A stretch of DNA of 6,491 nt, taken from DATDCY01 sp964513745 (GTDB lineage: Bacteria > JAUVQV01 > DATDCY01). The translations under genes were made by a program, and so were the position numbers. Of the stretch, positions 1-4,941 are shown piece after piece. Positions within the stretch are counted from its first letter, which is position 1; the number at the start of each line of letters is the position of its first letter. The notes beneath the pieces are model-generated. The model was not told where the DNA came from, did not search any database, and saw nothing but the letters and a program-made list of their open reading frames with translations. The DNA lies in contig CAZEOK010000139.1 of the NCBI GenBank assembly GCA_964513745.1, positions 1 through 6,491 of the forward strand, given 5' to 3'.

Positions 1-598
1 CCTCGCTGCCGCCGGCGAGCATCGCCGTCGCCTGCCCGAGCTGGATCCAGCGGGCCGCGGAACCGATGCAGTGGTTGCCGGTCGCGCAGGCCGTCACGAC
101 GCTCTCGTTCGGCCCCTTGAGGCCGAAGGTCATCGAAACGTACCCCGGGGCGATGTTGATGATGATCTTCGGTATCGAGAACGGCGAGACCCGCTTGGGG
201 CCCTTGGTCATCAGGACGGTGTGGAAATCCTCGATCGTGCTCATTCCGCCGATGCCGGCGCCGATGACGCAGCCGAAGTCCTCGGCCAGCGCCGGCGAGA
301 TCACGATTCCGGAGTCGTCGATCGCCATCCGGCTGGCCGCCACCGCGAACTGAACGAAACGGTCGGCCTTGCGGGCTTCCTTCTTCTCGAGATACCGCTC
401 GGGGTCGAAATCCGGGACCTCGCCCGCGATCGTGGTCTCGTACCCCGTGGTGTCGAACTGGGTGATCGTCCTGATCCCCGACCGCCCGTCGCAGAGAGCC
501 TCCCACAGGACGCCCGAACCCTCCCCGAACGGCGAAACCGCGCCGAGTCCGGTGACTACCACGCGCCGCAAGGCGTTGTTGCGTGACTGCTCGCTCAC
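1..598 (-). CDS. fabF: 3-oxoacyl-ACP synthase II (FabF), N-terminal half, cut by the window edge
   Basis: Condensing enzyme of cytoplasmic type II fatty-acid synthesis: it elongates acyl-ACP with malonyl-ACP. The first 199 residues are in the window. The chain opens MSEQSRNNALRRVVVTGLGAVSP, the usual KAS II start (VVVTGLGAVSP at 13-23). Also visible are GCVIGAGIGGM (109-119) and the nucleophile region VVTACATGNHC, which puts the active-site Cys at residue 171. Many FabF proteins read TACTSG here, so TACATG is a mild variant. The two catalytic His residues expected downstream lie outside the window. I chose the GTG start at 598 because a GGGAGG Shine-Dalgarno precedes it by six bases; an ATG slightly upstream runs into a stop after four codons. 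It lies 69 bases downstream of acpP, the usual acpP-fabF pairing. The family is secure. FabF rather than FabB rests on operon position and overall sequence. Confidence 0.95.
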   Translation of the reverse strand, partial: MSEQSRNNALRRVVVTGLGAVSPFGEGSGVLWEALCDGRSGIRTITQFDTTGYETTIAGEVPDFDPERYLEKKEARKADRFVQFAVAASRMAIDDSGIVISPALAEDFGCVIGAGIGGMSTIEDFHTVLMTKGPKRVSPFSIPKIIINIAPGYVSMTFGLKGPNESVVTACATGNHCIGSAARWIQLGQATAMLAGGSE

Positions 599-604
599 CC
601 TCGT

Positions 605-610
605 CCTCCC
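605..610 (-). promoter_or_regulatory. Ribosome binding site that fixes the fabF GTG start
   Basis: On the minus strand this reads GGGAGG, six bases before the GTG at 598. It overlaps a nearby ATG whose frame closes after four codons, so the GTG is the only sensible start. Seen directly. Confidence 0.75.
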
Positions 611-611
611 A

Positions 612-650
612 TAAAAAGGAGCACCCGCGGCACACCGGGCGCGCCGCGGG
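612..650 (-). terminator. GC-rich hairpin plus T run between acpP and fabF (terminator-like or attenuator)
   Basis: On the minus strand CCCGCGGC (650-643) can pair perfectly with GCCGCGGG (631-624) around an 11-base loop. TGCTCC and then a TTTTT run follow. The stem is strong, but the six-base gap before the T run is longer than in a classical intrinsic terminator. It lies just after acpP and just before the fabF ribosome binding site. A partial terminator here would let the abundant carrier protein be transcribed more than fabF. That role is inference; the pairing is seen in the sequence. Confidence 0.45.
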
Positions 651-667
651 CGTCTAAGTCCTGCCGT

Positions 668-907
668 CTATTTCTTGGCGGCGTGCTCGTCGATGTACTT
701 GACCGCGTCGCCGACCGTCGCTATCTTCTCCGCGTCCTCGTCGGGTATCTCGATGTCGAACTCCTCCTCGAAGGCCATGACCAGCTCGACGGTGTCGAGC
801 GAGTCCGCGCCGAGATCCTCGACGAACGCCGACTCGGTGGCAACCTCGTCGGCGTTGACCCCGAGCTGCTCGACAATAATTTTCTTAACCCGTTCTTCAA
901 CGGACAT
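668..907 (-). CDS. acpP: Acyl carrier protein
   Basis: Small acidic carrier that holds the growing acyl chain as a phosphopantetheine thioester for all the Fab enzymes. The product is 79 residues, typical for bacterial AcpP. It begins MSVEERVKKIIVEQLGV and carries the invariant modification site in EDLGADSLDTVELVM, with Ser36 as the 4'-phosphopantetheine attachment residue. The acidic helix following it (FEEEFDIEIPDEDAEK) is the usual partner-binding surface. The frame could be read further upstream to 1033, but GGAGGAG six bases before the ATG at 907 fixes the start and AcpP proteins do not carry such an extension. Upstream is the 210-base spacer after fabG; downstream is fabF after 69 bases. 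AcpP is needed in large molar excess, so separate control from fabG is plausible. The identification is secure. Confidence 0.98.
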   Translation of the reverse strand: MSVEERVKKIIVEQLGVNADEVATESAFVEDLGADSLDTVELVMAFEEEFDIEIPDEDAEKIATVGDAVKYIDEHAAKK

Positions 908-913
908 CGCTTT

Positions 914-920
914 CTCCTCC
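914..920 (-). promoter_or_regulatory. Strong ribosome binding site of acpP
   Basis: The minus strand reads GGAGGAG six bases before the ATG at 907, inside a longer GAGGAGGAG run. This near-consensus site supports the short 79-residue start and fits the high translation expected of acyl carrier protein. Confidence 0.8.
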
Positions 921-977
921 TCGTGGTTGTGGTCGCATAGAAGAAATGAACTCCAATACCTATCCTTGAAGCCTTCT

Positions 978-1002
978 CGCGTCATCGTCATTGCATGACG
1001 CG
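978..1002. repeat. Dyad upstream of acpP with ATGACG arms
   Basis: CGCGTCAT (978-985) is the exact reverse complement of ATGACGCG (995-1002), separated by nine bases. A second, tighter pairing, CGTCAT (986-991) with ATGACG (995-1000), is also possible, so the GTCAT word occurs twice in one orientation and once inverted. The dyad lies about 70-95 bases before the acpP start and overlaps the outer end of the 129-base palindrome. It could be an operator, or simply the degenerate edge of that element. I recognise no known fatty-acid regulator site in it. Confidence 0.35.
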
Positions 1003-1122
1003 CGCGGAAAAGCCCCAGATGCAAGGCGCACAAGTCCTGAGGAATGAGGCGGGCTCGTGCCCGCCGCAGTAACGAAGGACGCCGTGGAACGCCGCAGATG
1101 GGGTTTTTGCGAGTGCGTCATG
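994..1122. repeat. 129-base imperfect palindromic element between fabG and acpP
   Basis: The two 24-base ends (994-1017 and 1099-1122) are inverted copies matching at about 20 of 24 positions. Both start CATGACGC from the outside and end AAAA, one purine, then CCCCA. Inside them are further near-matching words (GATGCAAGGCG against a complementary CGCCGCAGA), a GTCCT/AGGAC pair (1034-1038 with 1076-1080) and an apical hairpin GGCGGGC-TCGT-GCCCGCC (1048-1065). All arms centre near base 1057, so the element can fold as one long stem in DNA or RNA. The outer arm on the fabG side contains the fabG stop codon. It looks like a REP- or MITE-like intergenic repeat. The A and T tracts beside the GC arms could also make it a bidirectional terminator or attenuator. 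I see no transposase. Confidence 0.7.
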
Positions 1123-1861
1123 TGTACATCCCGCCGTTGACGTGAAGCACCTGTCCGGTGACGTAGCCGGCCGCCTCCGATGCCAGGTAGCCGACGGCAT
1201 CGGCCACATCTCCAGCCTGGCCGAGCCGCCCGGCGGGAATCTGGGCAAGCAGGGCCTCGCGCGCCTTCTCGGACAGGGCCTGCGTCATCGCGGTGTCGAT
1301 GAAGCCCGGAGCCACCGCGTTGACCGTCACCCCGCGCGATGCGACCTCACGCGCAAGAGATTTCGTCAACCCGAGCAGGCCGGCCTTCGAGGCGGCATAG
1401 TTCACCTGCCCCGCGTTGCCCATGGCGCCGACGACGGAGGAGATGTTGACGATCCGCCCCCAGCGCTGCTTGATCAGCAGGGGCACGGCGGCCTTGCAGA
1501 AGTTGAAGGCGCCGGTGAGGTTCACCCGCAGGACCGCGTCCCAGTCCTCGGGCTTCATCCGCAGGATCAGGCCGTCGCGCGTGATGCCGGCGTTGTTCAC
1601 GAGCACGTGCAGCGACCCCGCCGCGGCAACGGTCTTTTCGACCGCCTCCTGGGCGAACGCCAGCGAGGAGACGTCCCCGGTGAAGCCGAAGGCGCGGTGC
1701 CCGGTCGCCTGCAACTCCGCGACCGCGGACGCGACCCCGTCGGGGTTCAGGTCGACGACGGCGACATCCATCCCCGCCCTGGCCAGCGCCAGTGCGATCG
1801 CGCGCCCGATGCCCTGAGCTCCGCCAGTGACGAGTGCCACCCGATGTTCAGTGCTTCCCAT
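1118..1861 (-). CDS. fabG: 3-oxoacyl-ACP reductase (FabG)
   Basis: NADPH-dependent short-chain dehydrogenase that reduces 3-oxoacyl-ACP to 3-hydroxyacyl-ACP in each elongation cycle. It has 247 residues, a normal length. The nucleotide-binding TGGAQGIG lies at 12-19 and NNAG at 89-92. The catalytic tetrad is complete: Asn114 (VNLTG), Ser142 (NISSVVGAMGN), Tyr155 and Lys159 (NYAASKAG). PGFIDTAMT and the C-terminal GQVLHVNGGMYT are the usual FabG endings. The ATG at 1861 lies inside fabD, giving a 14-base overlap. A GGGGAGG element about 12 bases upstream is somewhat distant, so translational coupling to fabD is likely. The stop codon lies within the outer arm of the palindromic element that fills the spacer to acpP. 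The many SDR paralogues in bacteria make family assignment alone weak, but the position between fabD and acpP makes FabG secure. Confidence 0.97.
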   Translation of the reverse strand: MGSTEHRVALVTGGAQGIGRAIALALARAGMDVAVVDLNPDGVASAVAELQATGHRAFGFTGDVSSLAFAQEAVEKTVAAAGSLHVLVNNAGITRDGLILRMKPEDWDAVLRVNLTGAFNFCKAAVPLLIKQRWGRIVNISSVVGAMGNAGQVNYAASKAGLLGLTKSLAREVASRGVTVNAVAPGFIDTAMTQALSEKAREALLAQIPAGRLGQAGDVADAVGYLASEAAGYVTGQVLHVNGGMYT

Positions 1862-2810
1862 GAGTCTCGGCTACCTCCCCGGTCCGCCCGAGCACCTTTT
1901 CCAAGGATTGAGCATCCTCCACATAATGGCAAACTGCCTTATTGTCAATCTTTTTCATCAGACCCGTGAGCACACGCCCGGGGCCAACCTCGATGAAGCG
2001 CTCCACCCCGAGGGCCAGCAGCCGGCGCATCGACCCCTCCCACTCCACGCGCGAGTGGATTTGCCGACCGAGCAGCTGCTCGAGATCCTCCTTGCGGCGG
2101 ACGAGCTTCGCGCCGACGTTGGTCACCACGGGGACCTGCGGGTCGTGGAAAACGGCCTGGCGCAGGTGGCGCTCGAAGACCTCGGCGACCGGCGTCATGA
2201 GCTGGGAGTGGAAGGGCCCGCTCACCGCCAGCGGGATGACCCGGCGCGCACCGGCCTTCTTGAACAGCTCCATGGCCGCGAGCACCGCTTCCTTGGCCCC
2301 CGAGATCACGATCTGGCCGGGAGAGTTGATGTTCGCGACCTCGACGACGGCGGAGCTCGCCGCGGCCGCCTCGCGGCAGACGGCCTCGACCGCCTCGAGT
2401 TCCATGCCGAGCACCGCCGCCATCGTGCCCTGGCCGGCGGGCACCGCCTCCTCCATCAGCACGCCGCGGCGGCGCACGAGCCGGATCGCATCGGGGAAGC
2501 TCAGGCTGCCGGCCGAGACGAGCGCGGAGTACTCGCCGAGGCTGTGTCCGGCGACGTAGTCCGGCACGATCCCGCCGTGCCGCAGCAGCGCGTCGAGGGC
2601 CGCGCTGACCATCAGGATGGCCGGCTGGGCGTACTCGGTGAGCATGAGTTTCTCGCCGGGTCCGTGGAACGCCAGGTGCGAGAGCTCGAGGCCGAGGATG
2701 CGATCGGCCTCGTGAAAGAGGCTCTTGCAGCTCGGGTAGTCGGTGTAGAGGTCCCGCCCCATGCCGACGTACTGCGACCCCTGACCGGGGAAAAGAAATG
2801 CCGTCTTCAT
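1848..2810 (-). CDS. fabD: Malonyl-CoA:ACP transacylase (FabD)
   Basis: Transfers malonyl from CoA to ACP, providing the extender unit for FabH and FabF. It has 320 residues, a normal length. FLFPGQGSQYVGMG opens the protein (Gln11 for the oxyanion hole). GHSLGEYSA carries the nucleophile Ser90. RRRGVLMEEAVP carries the malonate-binding Arg115 and SGPFHSQLM the catalytic His201. FIEVGPGRVLTGLMKK is the standard C-terminal motif. The start at 2810 has a GGGGAGG ribosome site that directly follows the etfA stop codon (the stop and the site read TAGGGGAGG), leaving a 15-base gap. FabD therefore looks co-transcribed with the Etf genes, although in most fab clusters fabH or plsX is its upstream neighbour. 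The 3' end overlaps fabG by 14 bases. All catalytic residues are present. Confidence 0.97.
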   Translation of the reverse strand: MKTAFLFPGQGSQYVGMGRDLYTDYPSCKSLFHEADRILGLELSHLAFHGPGEKLMLTEYAQPAILMVSAALDALLRHGGIVPDYVAGHSLGEYSALVSAGSLSFPDAIRLVRRRGVLMEEAVPAGQGTMAAVLGMELEAVEAVCREAAAASSAVVEVANINSPGQIVISGAKEAVLAAMELFKKAGARRVIPLAVSGPFHSQLMTPVAEVFERHLRQAVFHDPQVPVVTNVGAKLVRRKEDLEQLLGRQIHSRVEWEGSMRRLLALGVERFIEVGPGRVLTGLMKKIDNKAVCHYVEDAQSLEKVLGRTGEVAETHGKH

Positions 2811-2825
2811 CGCCGCCTTCCTCCC

Positions 2826-4013
2826 CTAGCCGCGTCCAAGGGCCTTGATCAGCAACGGGACGATCTCGAGCACGTCCCCGACGATACCGTAAGTGGCCAC
2901 CGAGAAAATCGGCGCCTGCGGGTCCTTGTTGATCGCCACGATGACGTCGGCGGACTGCATGCCGACCAGGTGCTGCACCTGCCCGGAGATCCCGCAGGCG
3001 ATGTAGAGCTTGGGGCAGACCGTCTTGCCGGTCTGGCCGACCTGCCGCGCGTAGGGGACCCACCCGGCGTCGACCGGGGCGCGGCTGGCGGCGACGGCGC
3101 CGCCGAGCGCCCGTGCGAGTTCCTCGAGCAGCCTGAAATTCTCCGCCGAGCCCATGCCGCGGCCGCCCGCGACCACCACGTCGGCCTCGGCGATGTTCAC
3201 GGTCTGGGTGACCTCCTCGAGCACCTCGAGGACCTTCGTCCGCGGCCGGATGACGCCATCCCAGTCGCGGCGGATCACGATTTCCCCGGTGCGCGCCGCA
3301 TCGGCAGACCCGGCGGGGAAGACCTTCGGGCGCACGGTCGCCATCTGCGGTCGCCGGTCGGGGCAGGCGATGGTCGCCAGCAGGTTCCCGCCATAGGCCG
3401 GGCGGGTCTGAAGCAGGATGCCGCTCTCCGCGTCGATCTCGAGGGAGGTGCAGTCGGCGGTGAGACCCGTGTCCAGGCGCGCCGCGACGCGCGGGAAGAA
3501 GGCGCGGCCGAGCACGGTGCCGCCGCAGAGCATGATCTCGGGGCGCTGAGCGCCAACGAGCGCCATGCACGCCTCGACGTAGGCGTCGTCGTGGAAGAGA
3601 TCCAGGGCGGGGTGCTCGGCTCCCAGCACCCGGTCGGCGCCCAGCGCCACCAGCTCGCGGGCCGGGGCCTGGAGGTCGGCGCCGAAGACCAGCGCCGTCA
3701 GCTCGGTTCCCTTGCGGTCGGCGAGCTGGCGCCCCTTGGCCATCAGCTCGCGCGAGACACCGACAAGCCGGCCGTGGTGCAGCTCGGCGAAGATCCAGAC
3801 GCCGCGGCAGGGCTCGGCGGGGCGGGCGGCGGGCCGCACGTGCTCCATCTCGATGGCTTCGACGGGGCAGACGGTGACGCAGATGCCGCAGGCGGTGCAG
3901 GCGTCGGTGATGCAGGCCTCGCCACCGCGCATCTCGATCGCCGCGACCGGGCAGGACGAGACGCAATCGGCGCAGCCGGTGCACTGCTCGGAGCGCACCC
4001 TGACCGTGGTCAT
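2826..4013 (-). CDS. etfA: Electron transfer flavoprotein alpha subunit with an N-terminal 2[4Fe-4S] ferredoxin domain
   Basis: Alpha subunit of the Etf heterodimer that passes electrons between FAD and a partner dehydrogenase. It has 395 residues against roughly 310-330 for a plain EtfA; the extra length is N-terminal. Residues 1-55 form a two-cluster ferredoxin domain with complete ligands: Cys11, 14, 17, 21 and Cys39, 42, 45, 49, each set followed by Pro. The Etf N-terminal fold runs from about 70 to 260. The FAD domain follows, with VVVAGGRGMGSAENF near 290, VGQTGKTVCPKLYIACGISG and QHLVGM (His348), and INKDPQAPIFSVATYGIVGD near the end. The ATG overlaps the etfB stop as ATGA, with GGGGG upstream, so the subunits are coupled. 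Known relatives with this fusion include CarE of caffeyl-CoA reductase and LctC of lactate dehydrogenase in Acetobacterium woodii. Ferredoxin coupling here is inferred from the domain. Confidence 0.95.
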   Translation of the reverse strand: MTTVRVRSEQCTGCADCVSSCPVAAIEMRGGEACITDACTACGICVTVCPVEAIEMEHVRPAARPAEPCRGVWIFAELHHGRLVGVSRELMAKGRQLADRKGTELTALVFGADLQAPARELVALGADRVLGAEHPALDLFHDDAYVEACMALVGAQRPEIMLCGGTVLGRAFFPRVAARLDTGLTADCTSLEIDAESGILLQTRPAYGGNLLATIACPDRRPQMATVRPKVFPAGSADAARTGEIVIRRDWDGVIRPRTKVLEVLEEVTQTVNIAEADVVVAGGRGMGSAENFRLLEELARALGGAVAASRAPVDAGWVPYARQVGQTGKTVCPKLYIACGISGQVQHLVGMQSADVIVAINKDPQAPIFSVATYGIVGDVLEIVPLLIKALGRG

Positions 4014-4798
4014 CTGCAGACCCCCAGTGCGCGCAGCCGCTCGGCCAGCCGCGCCGCGGCCTCGGCAGGCTCTCCCGCGATGATCTCGCCGCCGCGGCGG
4101 GCCTCCGGGTGGAAGATCTTCACGACCTTGGTCGGCGAGCCCGCGAAACCCAGCCGCGCCTCGTCGGCGCCCAGCGCCGCGGCGTTCCAGGTCGTGGCCT
4201 TGAAGGACTTGGCCCGCATCTTCCCCTTGAGCGAGGGCAGACGCGGCGTGTTGATCTCCTTGACCACCGAAAGCACCGCCGGCAGGCTCGACTCGACGAC
4301 GTCCGCCCCCTCCTCGGTCATCCGCTCGACGACGATGCGCCCGGAGTGCGCTTCACGCACGCGCCGCACGAAACCGAGGAACGGGACGCCGAGGTGCTCG
4401 GCCATCTCGGGGCCGACCTGCGCGGTGTCCCCGTCGATCGCCTGCTTGCCGCAGAGGATGAGATGGTACTCGCCGATCTTCTCCACGCCTTTGGCGAGAG
4501 CGTAGGAGGTGGCGAGCGTATCGCCCCCGGCGAACTCCCTGCCACTCAGGTGATACCCCTCGTCGACCCCGATGGCGATGGCGTCGCGCAGCGCGGCCTC
4601 GGCCTGGGGCGGTCCCATCGTCAGCGCGGCCACCGAGCCGCCGTGCGCCTCGCGCAGCCGCAGGGCTTCCTCGCGCGCGTACAGGTCGTACGGGTTGACC
4701 ACGGCCGGCACGCCCTCGCGCTCCATGGCGCCGGTCTTCTCGTTGATCCGGACGTGGACCGTGTCCGGGACCTGCTTGATGCAGACGATGATCTTCAT
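4010..4798 (-). CDS. etfB: Electron transfer flavoprotein beta subunit, bifurcating-type sequence
   Basis: Beta subunit of the Etf heterodimer, 262 residues, normal length. It begins MKIIVCIKQVPDT and has VNPYDLYAREEA (34-45) and LCGKQAIDGDTAQVGPEMAE (115-134). EINTPRLPSLKGKMRAK lies in the Etf-beta signature region. In plain respiratory Etfs, such as the human or Paracoccus forms, the equivalent places read NPFCE or NPFDE and then a DD/ND-type sequence that binds AMP. The NPYD and DGDTAQVGP forms occur in Etfs that carry a second FAD and bifurcate electrons with NADH. That assignment is from family knowledge and is not proof of activity. The frame stays open upstream to 4900, but Etf-beta proteins start at MKI, and GGAG eight bases before this ATG supports it. 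The stop overlaps etfA by four bases. Confidence 0.96.
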   Translation of the reverse strand: MKIIVCIKQVPDTVHVRINEKTGAMEREGVPAVVNPYDLYAREEALRLREAHGGSVAALTMGPPQAEAALRDAIAIGVDEGYHLSGREFAGGDTLATSYALAKGVEKIGEYHLILCGKQAIDGDTAQVGPEMAEHLGVPFLGFVRRVREAHSGRIVVERMTEEGADVVESSLPAVLSVVKEINTPRLPSLKGKMRAKSFKATTWNAAALGADEARLGFAGSPTKVVKIFHPEARRGGEIIAGEPAEAAARLAERLRALGVCR

Positions 4799-4941
4799 GG
4801 CACGGGCTCCGCCCGTCGGCAAAGGCGGCTTCTGCATGAGCACGCGGGGAGCACTCGCGTGCTGATCGGCATGGCAGCCAGTCTTTCCGGGAGACGACAA
4901 ATATTCCCGCGGACAGAGAAAATCATTTTTATAAATTTCAT
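4795..4941 (-). CDS. Possible 48-residue small ORF between the acyl-CoA dehydrogenase and etfB
   Basis: The frame starts with the ATG of an ATGA that contains the dehydrogenase stop. It ends with the TGA of an ATGA that contains the etfB start, so it overlaps both neighbours by four bases. The predicted product begins MKFIKMIF and ends CRRAEPVP; it is basic and has four Cys but no domain I recognise. There is no convincing Shine-Dalgarno, so it would need re-initiation after the dehydrogenase. The C-terminal half resembles chance translation of GC-rich hairpins. It may be a real coupling peptide that carries ribosomes across the spacer, or a coincidence. Low confidence. Confidence 0.25.
   Translation of the reverse strand: MKFIKMIFSVRGNICRLPERLAAMPISTRVLPACSCRSRLCRRAEPVP
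4802..4816 (-). promoter_or_regulatory. Small hairpin presenting the etfB ribosome site
   Basis: On the minus strand ACGGGC, a GGA loop and then GCCCGT form a six-pair stem with a three-base loop, ending three bases before the etfB ATG at 4798. The only Shine-Dalgarno-like word, GGAG, is in the loop and the first stem base. This could lower or gate etfB initiation. The pairing is seen; the effect is inference. Confidence 0.35.
4839..4863. repeat. Perfect 8-base inverted repeat in the acd-etfB spacer
   Basis: AGCACGCG (4839-4846) is the exact reverse complement of CGCGTGCT (4856-4863) around a nine-base loop. No T run follows on either strand, so it is not a standard intrinsic terminator. It sits between the AT-rich patch (about 4897-4940) and the etfB start. 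It could be an RNA processing or stability element, or an operator. Confidence 0.35.

Noticed and set aside
71..586. Plus-strand open frames opposite fabF
   Set aside because: They lie opposite the clear FabF reading, have low-complexity products and have no ribosome site.
908..977. Sigma-70 promoter for acpP
   Set aside because: TTGGAG and TATGCG words are present on the minus strand but are only about 11 bases apart. No pair with proper spacing was convincing, nor was a -24/-12 site.
908..1033. N-terminal extension of acpP
   Set aside because: The frame is open upstream, but the extra residues run through the palindromic spacer. AcpP proteins lack such an extension, and the GGAGGAG site points to the ATG at 907.
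994..1122. Insertion sequence remnant
   Set aside because: The ends are inverted repeats, but the interior is fully used by nested pairing and shows no transposase coding. A target-site duplication is not visible either, so it is described as a palindromic repeat.
1945..3984. Minus-strand 679-codon frame overlapping etfA and fabD
   Set aside because: It is a shifted frame of the same strand with a product dominated by Arg, Pro and Gly. The true genes in that region have intact family motifs.
1827..4505. Very long plus-strand open frame (892 codons) opposite fabG, fabD, etfA and etfB
   Set aside because: It is antisense to four genes with complete catalytic motifs. Its product is Arg/Asp/His/Gly-rich with no recognisable domain, as expected from GC-rich codon bias.
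4799..4900. Longer start for etfB
   Set aside because: The added 34 residues have no counterpart in Etf-beta proteins, which begin at MKI. The stretch is part of the structured spacer.
4915..4940. Intrinsic terminator after the acyl-CoA dehydrogenase
   Set aside because: The region is AT-rich but has no GC stem directly before a T run on the minus strand.
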